In this document: positions 48,273 through 61,150 of the stretch, in pieces | Layout of the letters: every line of letters begins with the position of its first letter | How positions within the stretch are numbered: position 1 is the first letter of the stretch | Assembly: GCA_963693085.1 (NCBI GenBank) | Contig: OY856409.1 | Coordinates: 239,188,558 to 239,252,557 of the forward strand | Reading direction: 5' to 3' | Length of the DNA: 64,000 nt | Origin: Alisma plantago-aquatica | Lineage: Eukaryota; Streptophyta; Magnoliopsida; Alismatales; Alismataceae | Position numbers and translations under genes: made by a program | Notes under the pieces: generated by a model | Database searches by the model: none | What the model saw: the letters and a program-made list of their open reading frames with translations, nothing else | Told to the model about the DNA's origin: nothing

Positions 48273-51132
48273 TATTATAACCTAGATTTTTGCATGTATT
48301 TATACATATATTTGTATGCAAATAATGAATTGTTAAGGACATATTAGAAAGCTTGGTATTTTCTATTTTTTTGAAAGTTTTTGTTTGAGAATGAAAATTC
48401 TCCATGTGAAAGGGATTTTGTGTGTTTTACTATTTTCAATAATCCACAGATAATATTGGTTAAAGAAAGAGTGAAAAATTCAATAATAAAGGAATTTATA
48501 AAGTAATGGGTAGTTAAATAAGAAATCTGTTTAGAAATTTCTAGAAAAGATAAGTTGAAGGCAACTAATAAGATTAATGTCGGTCCTAACTTTCACTCAG
48601 ATAAAATACATACCAAATTAGTATTGTTTGCCAAGTTCTAGATGGAAAAAGGAGTTATTTGATGCCTTAAATGAACCAAATAAAGCAATTACTTAAGGGG
48701 AAAGGAAAGGGAATATAACTTGTTTATTTTGCCACCAAATATTGCCCACACTGAGATTTTATCATTAAAGTTTTCTTTTAAATTTGGAGTAGATTGGATG
48801 AAGAAGGAGGAAGTTATGGATTTAATTAGATTATACTATAGTGAAAGGGTTGAATAACTGATGTATTAAATGTCACACTATAATTGGATTTGGAAATATT
48901 GAGCTTGGCTCTTTATTTGATATGTGCCCTTTCAGCTGTCGATCAAAGATTTGGCTATGGCCCATCGTCATATAGCTGGGGATGAAGAAGGGAAATCTAG
49001 AACAAACTGCTCGATGTTCTCACCATTTATTCACTCTTTTATAACCACCTCTCATCTTAATTATTTTCCAATTGCAATCAAGAGATGATTCTGAGTCGGA
49101 CAATCCCTAGTTTCACCCCCTTTGGGAATCAATTAAAGCTTTCCCCATTTACATACCCAACCAATGCCCAACTCTTTGAGGCCATGACCTACAAAAGGGG
49201 ATAGAACCCCTCTACAAGACCAGTACTCCTCTCACGATACCTTGCAAGACTTAAGAAACACCTCCTTGCCTCCAATTTCCATCCAAACCTCTACTCCTCC
49301 CCACTTTTCTCCTCCTAGTGCTACATTGCAGGTTGAGTTCTTCACCCCTGACCTTGCCTCCTCTAGCTAATTGGATATGATGGTCGAGTCCTCCAAGTCA
49401 TGGTGAAGAGAACTGCACACTCGCCTAGTGTTTAGATCCACAACCACAGAAAGTCAACATCGGTGTCGAATTGCCCAGAGCCTACTCAAGAATAGAGTTA
49501 GACCAAGGTAGAAGATGACTAGGGGAGAGTTACTACTCTTCGCCTGACCGACTATTGTGAGATGAGTGATAAAATAGTCATTTACACCCTTTTCATTCAC
49601 CCCATCGCACAGGTGTAGGCCATGGCATAAGCATATTGGCTCGACCCCAACCCAATGGCACAGTCGAAAATCCATTCGACCACCTATTTGTTGAGCCCTA
49701 GTTAGCCCAAAGGAATTAATTTTCCAAAAAGATTAGTAACTAAGTGGTAGATCCAAAAATGTGTATAAATATATGAATTTGCTAAAAACAATCTACGGAA
49801 TCAATTAAAATTAGTTCCATGCCCTGCTTCCTAGTCGAATTCCAAATGTGTGTAAAGATGTAATCTTTTATGTAATTCAATACATAAAAATCATAATTTC
49901 ATAAGATTGATGAAATAGGTGGTCATAACTGGATTAATTGGACTTAATGAATAAAGTCTAACCTTATTGGACAATAGAACATCTTGGATCTAATTTAGGT
50001 TAAAGAATTCATATGTTGTCAAAATTTGGGTTTCCTAAAATGAAAAGCTTTAAAATATGATAATTAGGGTTTTGGAAGCCTAACCTTAATGAAGCCCTAT
50101 TTAGACCCCAAAACCCTAACTTAGATCTCAAGTCAATCATAATGGATATTTTGTGAACACAATAGTAATACTTGGGTGTTATACATTTATTATAGGGTGT
50201 TTGCTTGATTGGGTGCATCTGCTCTAGATTTCTTAGAGATTAAGTCATCTCTTTAGAGAGGTATGTGGTTATGCCTATGAATACTCACCTAATAGACTTC
50301 TGTGTTTTTTGAAGTTTCCCAAATTGATTGCAAGAAAACTGCTTGATTATTTATTTACTTCCCGCAATATATAAAGCCCTATGAATATCATATTATGAAT
50401 ATCATATTATATAAATGTAACTTGCTTGAATCCTAAATAATCATCTCTAGTGAGTCAAAGAGCATGGAGTGAAAGATGTCATTATGGTAATGATTGGTAA
50501 TCAAGCTCGAAAAGGAAGGTCACCCTAGGCCAAGCTCAGAAAGAAAGTCTGATATAAAACCAAGCCCAAAAAGGAAGGGTTTGAATGTCCATTGTAAGGC
50601 TCAAACCTTAAAGAGAGGGTTCCCCATAAAGAGGCTCCCCTAAAGAGAGGGCACACCACATATAGTGAAAGGATAAGGGTTGAGGGGTTAAAGTAAGAAA
50701 ATGCATGCTCAATTTTATAATAATAATAATTGCTGTTATGGTTGATTATGTTTTTACACCTACATTCTTATATTTTGTTTCCCATCTCGATATACTGACC
50801 ACATTTTTGGTTTCACAACATTTTAGGTTAATATGCAAATTGGATGAAAGATGGACATCCAATAAGAAGGTATCAAAAGAAAAGATGCTTAATGTTATCC
50901 CATAGGATTATACATAGTTAGATTTACTTTATGTTGCAAACACTAGTTCTCAGTTCCATGTAACTCCCTTGAGGTGAGTCTATCTGCATATTATTATCAA
51001 ACTCTTTTCCATTTAATGAAAATTTTAATTATTATTGGTTATTTGCTAAACCTTGATCTTAGAATTATGATAATGGCCCTTGCCCTCTTTGTCCACCTTA
51101 ATTTGGGATAACAAGGGGAGGGGGTCGTTACA
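48273..51132 (+). repeat. V 5' LTR
   Basis: 2860 bp, TATTATAACC to GGGGTCGTTACA. It aligns with 54337-57203. The TATA site reads TACAAAAG at 49190-49197, a change from the 3' LTR. Short A/G-rich AAAAAGGAAG-type repeats lie at 50505-50660. Confidence 0.82.
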
Positions 51133-51133
51133 T

Positions 51134-51146
51134 TTGGTATTAGAGC
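51134..51146 (+). other. PBS of V
   Basis: TTGGTATTAGAGC just inside the 5' LTR end; one change (C to T) from the initiator-Met complement. Confidence 0.75.
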
Positions 51147-51597
51147 TAAGGTTTAAATTTAACCTTGAATAATTACTAACTTTTAAAGAATTCCATAGAG
51201 CCCAAGGGAATTGTTAGGGCATTTTATAAAGGCGATGGTATCCAGAAAAGACCACGACACTAAGGGATGGAAAAGCTTTCCTCCGCATACACCGCTAGTT
51301 GGCTTATGAGGACTCTTGGGCCACTGTGACCAAAGTTGGTAGATTTTTCCTAAAGTAAAATACCTATAGGTTTTATTCTCATCTCACAATTCATCCCTTC
51401 TCTACCCCCTGCTTCCCTTGCAAAACCCTAGGGACCCGATAACTGCTTCCCTACCCTTTTGAGAATTAGGTCTAAGAGTATTAGGGTTAAGGTATCCTCT
51501 GCCAAATTATAATTAATGCATGTAATCAAGATGTCAAGGTCATAATTTTATGATGCATTAAACATAAAATTAAGATTAATTTATTATGTGAAACAAC
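51147..51597 (+). other. Leader between V PBS and gag
   Basis: Untranslated leader of about 450 bp. No gene or clear signal seen. Confidence 0.5.
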
Positions 51598-52830
51598 ATG
51601 GCCCACACCAAGACCACTGCTATCCCTGATGGCACATCCTAGGATCACCCAGAGGGGAAGACCTCCCGTAGGAAGAGGATGTCCTTGGAAAAGTGGAGGA
51701 GGTCCATGGAAGGCGAGTCTTCAAAGAAGAATATGAGGCTAGAGGAGTCCTCTGCTAAGGAAAGATCCAATCCCAAGGTTGTCCCATTTATGATTTCAAA
51801 CCTTGAATATGGTCCTAAAGGTGAACCCATGATGGAAGATGAACTCAAGGATGAAGGTAACCCCAGTGATAGTGGCCCTGGCTCTATTGGGTAGGTGGTG
51901 ATCTAGACCTATGAGATGCTATGGCTGGAGCAATAAAAGAAGCTGATTGAGACCATTAGTGCCCTGGCCCTCAAAGATGTCACCAGAGACGAGAATGGTG
52001 AACCCCTACCTGTCTTCCATCGTCTTGGAGACACCATACTTGACTTCATCAAGATGAACATAGAGAAGTTATGGGGTGAGGACAAGATGGAAGTCGTTGA
52101 CAAAGTAGATGCCTGGCTCCTAGATGTGGAGAATGCATTCTACATCCTGGAGGTGCAACCCAACAAGAAGGTCCTCTTTGTCGCTCACCTTCTTAAAGAA
52201 GAAAAAAAGCTATGGTGGGAAAACTACATTGCTTACCGGCTTTTGGATGAGGAGCTCGATGGCCTGGGTGGATTTACACACCAACATCTCTACAAGATTC
52301 ATTCCCATCTCTTCTGAGAAGGAAAAGGAGAAGAAGTCCATGCTCCTCTATCAGGGCAACATGATAGTGGAAGATTATGTCGAAATATTCCATCTCCTAG
52401 AGTGATTTGCCTACATGTTGACTGAGGAATGACGTGTGGAACACTTTGTTGAGCGCCTGAACCTCCAGTTGAAACCTTAGTGATGGCCAATAAATCCCCA
52501 AACTTCACCGAGGCCCTAAAATTTGCCTTAGACATGGGAAGGACTATCATGCCTACTCAGAACCCACCCAAGGGATATATTGGGTTCATTGAAGGTGTTT
52601 CTACTCAAAGGAATGATAATAGAAGGGCACAAATATGTAACCATGGAAGGGATAGGAATAGTGGAAAAGGAACACCCCATCATGAGAATCCTAACCCCTA
52701 CTATCGCACTTGCAGGAAGAAGCACCCTAGTAGATGCCTCCGTGAGAATAAAGTGTGTTATAACTGCTAGTAAGGAGACATTTGGTCCAACTATCCTCTC
52801 CCTGACCCTTGAGGTCTAGGCCTAACAACA
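51598..52830 (+). pseudogene. gypsy gag (element V)
   Basis: Starts with ATG at 51598. Two in-frame stops follow within 310 bases, then an open part 52054-52317 with VDKVDAWLLDVENAF and LLKEEKKLWWENY, typical of the retrotransposon gag core. A frameshift before 52290 moves to a frame with SMLLYQGNMIVEDYVEIF (the family's QGNMTVxEY motif). Another shift leads to 52480-52770, where the linker ends in CRKKHPSRCLRENKVCYNC and a stop. That Cys/His pattern is the start of the gypsy zinc-knuckle region, truncated inside the knuckle. It would have packaged element RNA; it is not translatable now. Confidence 0.8.
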
Positions 52831-52839
52831 ACCAACCAA

Positions 52840-53325
52840 TGGTTGCAACACCATCGGGGCAGTCCCATTTGTTGATGAATGTCAATAGGTTCGAGTCTTC
52901 ACCATTGATAATGAGGAATCTCATGCCAATGCAAATCGACTCATAGAAGGTGGCCATACCTAGAATTTTGTACTACACCTTGTATTACAAAAACATATGG
53001 TTTAATTCTATGAGTAAACTATAGGGCTTCTTGATATCATGGGATATGTAGTTAAAGCCCTTTTGATTCGAGTTCTACTAATACTTTCATTTTGTGAAAT
53101 CTCACAATTATGCTTTGTTTGGATTTTAAGGACTTAGGATATGTCTTGGAAGTCCCTATCCCTAGTGGTTGTATCTTCACATCCCTCCTTTAAACACCAG
53201 TCATTCTTGTGAAATATATGAATAATGACCTCCCTACCTACTTTATCCTACTTGGTATGAATGATTTTGATGCCATTATAGGAATGGATTGGTTGTATAA
53301 CTATATCCAAAGATAGATTTCAGGG
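52840..53325 (+). pseudogene. gypsy aspartic protease relic (element V)
   Basis: 53062-53094 encodes FDSSSTNTFIL, in the place of the family's FDSG active-site block; the Gly is replaced by Ser (53071-53073). Downstream MNDFDAIIGMDWLYNY (about 53260-53310) is the conserved C-terminal part of gypsy proteases. Stops and frame changes separate the two. Confidence 0.72.
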
Positions 53326-53385
53326 AAAAGAAAATAAGGATAGAGAGACCAGGTTGTTCACCCTTTACCATTTGATACAGGAAAG

Positions 53386-54297
53386 ATGCCACCACTAGCT
53401 GTTAGGGAGATAGTCCAATTGCATGGTGTTCCGAGTTCGATCATCTCTGATCATGATCCTAAGTTCACCTCAAAGTTGTGGAAACAAGTTCAAGAGGAAC
53501 TCGGTACAAGGCTGAAGTTCAGCACAACCTATCATCCCCAAAGTGATGGCCAGTCAGAACATATGATTTCGACCCTAGAAGATATGTTGACAACATGTGT
53601 ACTAGATTAGGGAGGATTGTGGGAACAATACCTACACTTATTTGATTTTACCTACAACAATAGTTGTCAAGAAACTATCAGGATGCCTCCATATGAAGCT
53701 CTTTATGAGAGGTTGTGTCATTTGCCACTTAATTGGGATGATGTCGGTGAGAGGATCTTTCTCAAGTCATAAAAACTACAATTATATGCTGACAAGGTCG
53801 CTTTGATCAATCAGAGGCTAAAGAGAGCACATGATCGACATAAGTCGTATACTGATGCAAAGTAGATAGATTTGCACTTCATTGTAGGAGATCATGCTTT
53901 TATAAATTACGACCCCTCCTCGCTATATCTAAGAACATAGGAAAATTGAGTCCCCGATATGTGGGTTTGTTTAGGTTCTAGAACACATTGGCGAGGCCAC
54001 TTATCATCTAGATCTACTGCTGTAGTATAGCATGATGCACAGTGTGTTCCATTTGTCCAATCTGAAGTGCTATGTGAAGGATCCTTCCCATGTGTTGAAC
54101 ATCAAACCTATAGAACTCCAAGGGAGGTTGTCATACCCTGAGTCACCTGTAAGGATAATAGACTCCAAGGTGAAAGAGCTCAGGAATAAAAAGATTGAGA
54201 TGGTAAAGGTTCTTTGGAAGCACCATGGTGAGGATGAAGACACATGGGAACTAAAGATGGACATGAAAAAGTCTCATCCCGAACTTGTTGGATGACT
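53386..54297 (+). pseudogene. gypsy integrase, 3' part, with chromodomain-like C-terminus (element V)
   Basis: 53386-53610 reads REIVQLHGVPSSIISDHDPK, then KFSTTYHPQSDGQSEHM and LEDMLTTCVLD. This covers the second catalytic Asp (SDHD) and the Glu (GQSEH) of the integrase core; the first Asp and the zinc finger are missing. After stops and shifts, 54032-54295 reads FHLSNLKCYVKDPSH, SPVRIIDSKVKELRNKKIEM and VKVLWKHHGEDEDTWE, the chromodomain-like tail of Tekay/Del-type chromoviruses. The protease relic runs into this within about 60 bases, so the polymerase region was deleted. Confidence 0.8.
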
Positions 54298-54299
54298 AG

Positions 54300-54336
54300 T
54301 CAAATTTTGAGGACAAAATTCTTGTTAGAGGGAAAG
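54300..54336 (+). other. Pol end relic and PPT of V
   Basis: The frame NFEDKILVRGK is followed by AGAGGGAAAG directly before the 3' LTR. Confidence 0.65.
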
Positions 54337-57203
54337 TATTTTATAAACTAGATTTTTTTTCATGTATTTATACATATATTTGAATGCAATAATGAATTGT
54401 TAAGGACATATTAGAAACCTTGGTATTTTCTATGTCTTGTTTGACAATTTTGGCTTGAGAGTGCAAATTCTCCATATGAAAGGGATTTCATGTTTTTTAC
54501 TATTTTCAACAATCAATTGATAACTATTAGCTAAAGAAAGAGTGGAAAATTTAGTAATAAAGGAATTTCTAAAAGTAATGAAGAATGGGTAATTAAATAA
54601 GATAATTATTTAGAAATTTCTAGAAAAGATAAGTTGAAGGCAACTGATAAGATTAATTTTGGTCCTAACTTGCATTCAAAGAAACTATGTACCAAAATAG
54701 GATTGTTTGCCAAGTTGGGATGGGAAAAGGAGTTATTTGATGCCTTAAATGAATCAGATAAAGCAATTTCTTAAAGGAAAAAAAAAGGTATTGAACATAT
54801 TTTTCCACCAAATTTTGCTCACACTGACATTTAATCATTCGAAGCTTTCCTTTAAATTTTTGTGTTAATTTTATGAAGGAGGAGGAAGTTATGTACTTAG
54901 TTAGATTTTCCTAAAGTGAAAGGGGTAATTGACTAACATAGTAATGTCACAATATGATTGAATTTAAAAATTTTGGGCTTGACCCTTTATTGTATGCATG
55001 CCCTTTCAATCGTTGATCAAAGGTCCGGTGGTGGCCCATCGTAATCTAGCTGGGGATGAGGAAGGAAAGTCTAGAACATTCTACTTGATGCTCTCACCAC
55101 CAATTCTCTCACCTAACCACCTCTCATATTAATTTCTTTCCCATTGCAATTAGGAGGCAATTCTGTGTCAGGTAGTCCCTAGTTTCACCCCTTCAGGAAG
55201 CAATCAAAGCTTTCCCAATTACAAACCCAAACTATGTCCAACCCTTCGGGGTCATGACCTATAAAAGGGGATAAAATCCCTCTACAAGACCACTACCCCT
55301 CTCGCAAGACCCTATAAGACTTGAGAAACACCTCCTACCTCCAATTTTCATCTGAACCTCTACTTCTGCCCACTTTTCTCCTCCCTATGCTCCACCACAA
55401 ATTGAGTTCTTCCTCCCCGACCTTGCCTCCTTTGACCAATTGGAGGCTACGATCGAGTGTAGCAAGACAAGGTGAAGAGAACCACACACTCGCTTATTGC
55501 TCAGATCCACAACTGTGCAAAGTCAACATCAGTGTTGACTCACTCAAAGCCTACTCGAGAACGGAGACAGACCAAGGTAGAAGACAACTTGGGGGGAGAG
55601 TTACTACTCTGCCCCTAGCCGACTGTTGTGAGGTGAGTGACAAGATGGTCCTCTACACCCGTTTCTTTCACCCTTCCATGTGGGGGCAGGAACTGCCATG
55701 GGGTAATCCTATTGTCTCAGCCCCGACCCAGTGGCGCAATCAAAAATCCAGTTGGCCACCTATGTGGTGAGCCCTGGTTGTCCCAAAGGAATTCATTTTG
55801 CAAAAATTCTCGTAACTAAGTGGTAGATCCAAATATGATGTATAAATATATGATTTCGATAAGAATAATCTAAGGAATACATTAAAATTAGTTCCATGAC
55901 CTACTTCCCTTTCAAATTCCATAAGAGAATAAAGATATACTATTTAATGTAAATCAATAATAAAAATCCTAATTTCAAAAGATTGATGAAATTGGTGGTC
56001 ATAACTTGATTAGCTAGACTTAATGAAAAAAGTCTAACCTTTTTGGATAAAATGAGCATCTTAGATCTAATTTAGGTTAAAGAATTCATATGTTGTCAAA
56101 ATTAGGGTTTCCTAAAATGAAAAGATTTAAAATATGATAATTAGGGTTTGGGAAGCCTAACCCTAATGAAACCCTAATTAGATCCCAAAACCCTAACTTA
56201 GAGTCCAAGTCAGTCATAATGGATATTTGGTGAACACAATAGTAATACTTGTGTGTTTTGCATTAATGATAGGGTGATTGTTTGATTGGTTGCATTTGCT
56301 CTTGATTTCTTGGACATTAACCCATCTCTTAAGAAATGTATGTGGTTACACCTATGAATACTCACCTTATCAACTTCCATGTTTTTCGAAGTTTCTAAAT
56401 GGATTGCAATAAAAATGCTTGATTGTTTATTTACTTCCTGCAATATAAAGCCCTTATAAGTATCATCTTATATAAATGTAACTTGCTCAAACCCTGAATA
56501 ATTATCTCTGGTGCGTCAAATAGAATGGAGTGAAAAATATCATTATGGGATTGACTGGTGATCAAGCTGGAAAAGGAAGTTCACCCTAGGCCAAGCCCAA
56601 AAAGGAAGGATGATATAAAACCAAGACTAGAAAGGAAGGTTTTGAATATCCATTGCAGGGACCAAAACCTAAAGAGAGGGTTCCCCATAAAGAGGCCTCC
56701 CTAAAGAGAGGGTACACCACAAAGAGTGAAAGGATAAGGGTTGAGGGGTTAAAACAATAAAATGCATGCTCAATTTTATAATGATAATTTTTTCTATGGA
56801 TGATTATGTTGTTGCATCTACATGCATATATTTTGTTTCCCCCTCATACTCGGTGATCTTGATATATTGATCACATTTTTGGTTTCACGCCATTTTAGGC
56901 TAATCTACAAATTGGCTGAAAGATGGACATCCAAGTTGAAGGAACCAAAAGAAAATATGCTTAAACTTATCAGGGAGGATTATAGATAGTTTGATTTACT
57001 TTGTGTTGTAAACAATAGTTCTCTATTCCATGTAACTCCCTTGAGGAGAGTCTATCTGCATATTGTTATCAAACTCTTTTTCATTCAATGAAAAGTTTGA
57101 TTATTATTGGTTATTTGCTAAACCTTGATCCTAGAATTATGATAATGATCCTTCCCTCCCAGTCCACCTTAATTAGAGATAACAGGGTGAGGGGGTCGTT
57201 ATA
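54337..57203 (+). repeat. V 3' LTR
   Basis: 2867 bp, TATTTTATAAAC to GGGGTCGTTATA; aligned with the 5' LTR along its length. TATA box TATAAAAG at 55260-55267. Confidence 0.82.
55260..55267 (+). promoter_or_regulatory. TATA box in V 3' LTR
   Basis: TATAAAAG within CTATAAAAGGGG. The 5' LTR counterpart is TACAAAAG, so only the 3' copy keeps it. Confidence 0.55.
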
Positions 57204-57473
57204 AGGGATTTTCATCGATTTTTTACAATTGATGCAATGGGCCTATATCAAAAATTTTCCCTTAAAAATTGAATTTCGTGGGCTATCTGATATATAGGTT
57301 CAAAGAAACCAACATTATAGTATAAGCAATACATGTGTTTCTTCTTAATCGGTAAGACTTGACCAATACTGATGTTTGTGCTTTGCCAACCAATTCTATA
57401 GGCATGTAGTGTCATTTTTCAGTAAAAATTGATGTTAAGAAAAGTGACACTAGAGGTTAAAAATGTACTAGTG
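57204..57473. mobile_element. CACTA-like transposon terminus
   Basis: The segment ends ...TACTAGTG at 57473; on the other strand it starts CACTAGTACATTTTTAACC, the form of an En/Spm (CACTA) terminus. An inner CTCTAGTGTCACTTTTC repeats the CACT core nearby. The opposite end was not located, so this is tentative. Confidence 0.4.
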
Positions 57474-57489
57474 TTACCTCCATCCTAAA

Positions 57490-58330
57490 ATAAATGTTTC
57501 AACTAGCTATTGGACATAAAGTGATTGATGCTCCACTTTATTGTCAATAATAGAATATGCAATATGCCGGTGAAACCATTATTTTTCTCACCCATTGTGA
57601 TACAAATGTCATCAATACTATACATATTCTTGGCATATTTACACATCTATCTAGACTTAAATTTAACTTCCAAAAATCCTTCATTTTGGGTATTCATATT
57701 ACACTAACAAACATTGAGAGATATAAACACCTATTGAGATGTAAAAAAGAGATATATCCCATTAGATATACATGGCTTTCACTGTCGCCTCATTCTCTAC
57801 GGACTACATGTAGGAACCTTGTCATCAAGTCAATTCATAAGAGATCAATAGTATGGAAATACCAAATTAAGAGTTTGTCTGGATGACTTCCCCTTCTTAA
57901 CTCATCACTCACTCAATTCATCACATACTACCTTAGTTGTATTCTCTCCCATCCATAGTGGAAAAATTTATTGATCATATACACATTAATTTTCTATGGT
58001 GAGATATAATGGATACTAAGGGATTACACTTAGTCAGTTGGTATACACTTTGTCATCCCAAAAAACTCTAGGGATGGGTGATTATCAATATAAAGCTTCA
58101 TTCACATTGTCTTGTGTATAAAATAACAACCATTGTGCTCAAATAAGTCGTCCATATGGAGTAAACACATGCTTAACAAATACTATCATCCTAAGAACCC
58201 TTGGAATGCCATTAGTCAGAAGGGTGCTTCACCCTAAGGGGACTATCTAGTTAACACATTGTATGTCATCCAAAGAAATATCTTAGTGCCACCACACTCT
58301 TGTAAACATATTAGATTCTAATATGACCCT
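57490..58330 (+). pseudogene. L1-type LINE reverse transcriptase relic
   Basis: 57557-57886 reads MQYAGETIIFLTHCDTN, LSRLKFNFQKSFILGI and LLRCKKEIYPIRYTWLSLS. This follows the order of plant L1 polymerase: catalytic motif, then FQKS, then PIRYLGLPL. The catalytic block reads YAGE where the family has (F/Y)ADD, so both aspartates are lost. Downstream, after stops, FYGEI, DTKGLHLVSWYTLCHPKK match the L1 C-terminal FLWGG...HLVNW...KPK region. Both ends of the LINE are missing. Confidence 0.75.
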
Positions 58331-58483
58331 AGTTGTGACGACCACTATCACACTAACATCTTACTCACACAAAAATAAGTAGAAATAATCATTAGCAGCA
58401 GATTACCAAAAAGTCACTAAAAATTAAAACCTTTTTGCCAAGATATCCATTACCAGGAAACTCTTTTCAGAAAGGAGAAAATC

Positions 58484-58553
58484 ATATATATATACTATAT
58501 ATTATATATTATATATATTATATAATATATATATTATATATAATACATATATC
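58484..58553. repeat. AT microsatellite
   Basis: About 70 bases of TA/TATT repeats. Confidence 0.9.
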
Positions 58554-59407
58554 ATGGTTTACTTGTACATACCATGTTCCATCACCTTGCAAGGATTTGA
58601 GATAACAGTTGCTTTATCAAAACATACACAAAAGCAACATCATGCATCGAGGCGTACTAGCCAAAATCTCAAATTGATTATAAAACTATTTACAGACTAT
58701 CTTCCAAAAGGACCTGAGAATATAAGGATGACACATAGGACTCTATATCTACAAGACACATAGCAACACACTCAACCTGAGCTGTTAGTACTGTCCTTGC
58801 TACTGATGTCTACTTTTTTCCACACGATCTCTACCTCCTCGTGCACGTCCACCTAAAAAGTTGTGGAACCCATGGGGCGAGACTACTTGTCCCAGCGAGA
58901 GATATAACTCTCTGCCAATAGATTTATTATCACACCTTTATTGAATTAAACAAGTATAACTGTTGATTACATGTAGAGCAGAGCAATCTTATCTTCTTAT
59001 TAGTTTAGATATCTACAATTGAGCAATAGATCATTTATTTACTTTTAAAAGGAATATGAAGAACATGTATAACTGCTATAAACTAACAATATAAAACCAA
59101 AACAAGACATCAACCAATGTTTTCATATTTGGTCATTAAACAAATATACTACACGACTGATTACATCTTTAAACATTCCATCTTATGCCCTGAAGAGATG
59201 GTAATATACCTTCCATATCCAACTGACCACTTCTAAGTAAAGCATCAGTGCCATATAGGTCTATGGAAGAGCCAGAATCCATGACATCTCCTTTCTCGGC
59301 CAGTACGAGATTAATGGCAGTGACATTATGAGTCAAGCTGCATGATAGCTAGCCTAGTGTATTGAGGCTCTTATCTATAGAGATACATCACGTAGCATGT
59401 CGTCTTA

Positions 59408-59560
59408 TCAGGGTATGATCCACAATCAATCCTGATTATATCAGGTTATGGTCTACAACCAATCCTGATTGTTTATTGAGTCATGGTACAACCACACTCT
59501 AGCTAGGGTACGACCCAAAGTTAATCCTTATCTTCAGGGTATGGGTCATAGCCAATCATG
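59408..59560. repeat. Degenerate direct repeats (TCAGGGTATGATC...)
   Basis: About four imperfect copies of TCAGG(G/T)TATG(A/G)TC...CAATCCTGAT, 30-50 bases apart. Confidence 0.5.
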
Positions 59561-60528
59561 TTAGTTAAGGATATAAGGATATATTTCAACTTGCACCCTA
59601 CATATTCAATAATATGCATTCCAAGTAGAACTTGTTTCACCATTCAGCACATCCTGACACTGAATGGATCTATGGCTAGGGAAACTACATTTTTAGTTCA
59701 CTTATTAGATTAAGTGCATTACAACATCTTTTAGCATCAATCAAGTTACAAGCATGAATTATAGATGAATGCTATACAAAAAGGTGTAACATATTTTCAA
59801 GAGATCTTATATCAATTAGTACATATCTTGTTACACTTATCCTAGGATATCAGTCCCTTGAACACATTATTGGGAATCTTATCTCTACAACATTATCATT
59901 ATCATGATCATATGTTTGGGTGTCAAACCATCAATTCATAATTGAATAGTATCACCTCTCATTAGTCAATAACCAACTCTAGGTCATCAGACCCATATAT
60001 ATAAATCATATTTGTTTTACAAGTATATCACATGGCTCACAAGGCCTTATATAATTTGTATTATACTAAATCATCATAGATCATACCTGGCTATGTTCAT
60101 CATCTCATAACACCTGCATGGTTAGTATTTCATAGCAATACAATATCAAGCAAATATCATGACCATGCCATAAAGAGAAAACATTCCAATTGCAACCCTC
60201 TCATGATTAGGGTTAAGGTTACCGCTTATAACTAATTTAGGGTTTTCAAGTTCAAAATTATCAACCAACCCTATTTCACATTATAAGAGCTATATTACTA
60301 GGATAAGTTTTCAAGCATACTTCATCAAATATCATCAACTAATTATCAACATGAGATATTACCCTTCTTATGTGAGTAGTACCGATTTCTCTCTCATCCT
60401 TACTAGGATATTGATTTCAACATACTTATTACCTTGATTTATCCTTCTTTAGGGTTATCAACCTACACTTTATTAAAGTGTATTCACCTCATTACTTTCA
60501 TGATGCATTCATTGATTATATTCAAGTT

Positions 60529-60672
60529 GTATCGACCTACACTCTTCAAGGTGTATCAGCCTACACTCTACAAGGTATATCGACCTACACTCTTCAAGGT
60601 GTATTGGCCTACACTCAACAAGGTGTATCAGCCCACACTCTACAAGGTGTATCATACTTCACTCCAAACTTT
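60529..60672 (+). repeat. 24-bp minisatellite, six copies
   Basis: Units GTATCGACCTACACTCTTCA+AGGT and variants start at 60529, 60553, 60577, 60601, 60625 and 60649; the last is degenerate. Confidence 0.88.
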
Positions 60673-60839
60673 GTATCGACCTAGACACATCACTTGTGTC
60701 ATCCTAGACACATATACTTGTGTTGGCCAAAGTATATAAAATGCTATCGTTTTAGAGATGCTTAGAGAGGTATCGTTTGAATGGTGCTTGAAGTATATCG
60801 GCCATAGTACATACTTGTGTGTATGTCAGCTATACTATC

Positions 60840-61150
60840 ATCTTATGTATTGGCCACCAACCATCAACTTGGGTATCAACCACCCAACATCAACTAGGGT
60901 ATCATCCAACCAACATCAACTTGGACATCGGCCTCATCTTCAACTAGGATATTGACCTCACCTTTAGTTAGGGTATCAGCCTCCTCAATATCAACTAAGC
61001 TATCAACCACTCCTTCAACTTAGAGTATCAACCACTCAACATCACTTAGGGTGTCAGCCTTGCTATCCCTTTGAGTATCAGTTACTCAATCTACTATGAT
61101 ATCGACTATAACATTAGCTAGTGTATCGACCACATAACACATTATGGGAT
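60840..61150 (+). repeat. Degenerate GTATC-phrase repeats
   Basis: Repeats of (G/A)TATCANCC...CAACTAGG with units of about 25-30 bases, probably an older extension of the minisatellite. Confidence 0.55.

Larger units (their letters stand above)
48273..57203 (+). mobile_element. Deleted Ty3/gypsy element V
   Basis: LTRs at 48273-51132 and 54337-57203 flank an internal region with a PBS, gag, a protease relic, the 3' part of integrase and a chromodomain-like tail. Integrase at the 3' end of pol marks Ty3/gypsy. Reverse transcriptase, RNase H and the start of integrase are absent. Flanks AGGGC (48268-48272) and AGGGA (57204-57208) fit a once-identical target duplication. Confidence 0.82.

Noticed and set aside
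60434..60739. 101-codon frame with YRPTLFKV repeats.
   Set aside because: It is the translation of the 24-bp minisatellite; a repeat unit divisible by three keeps the frame open.
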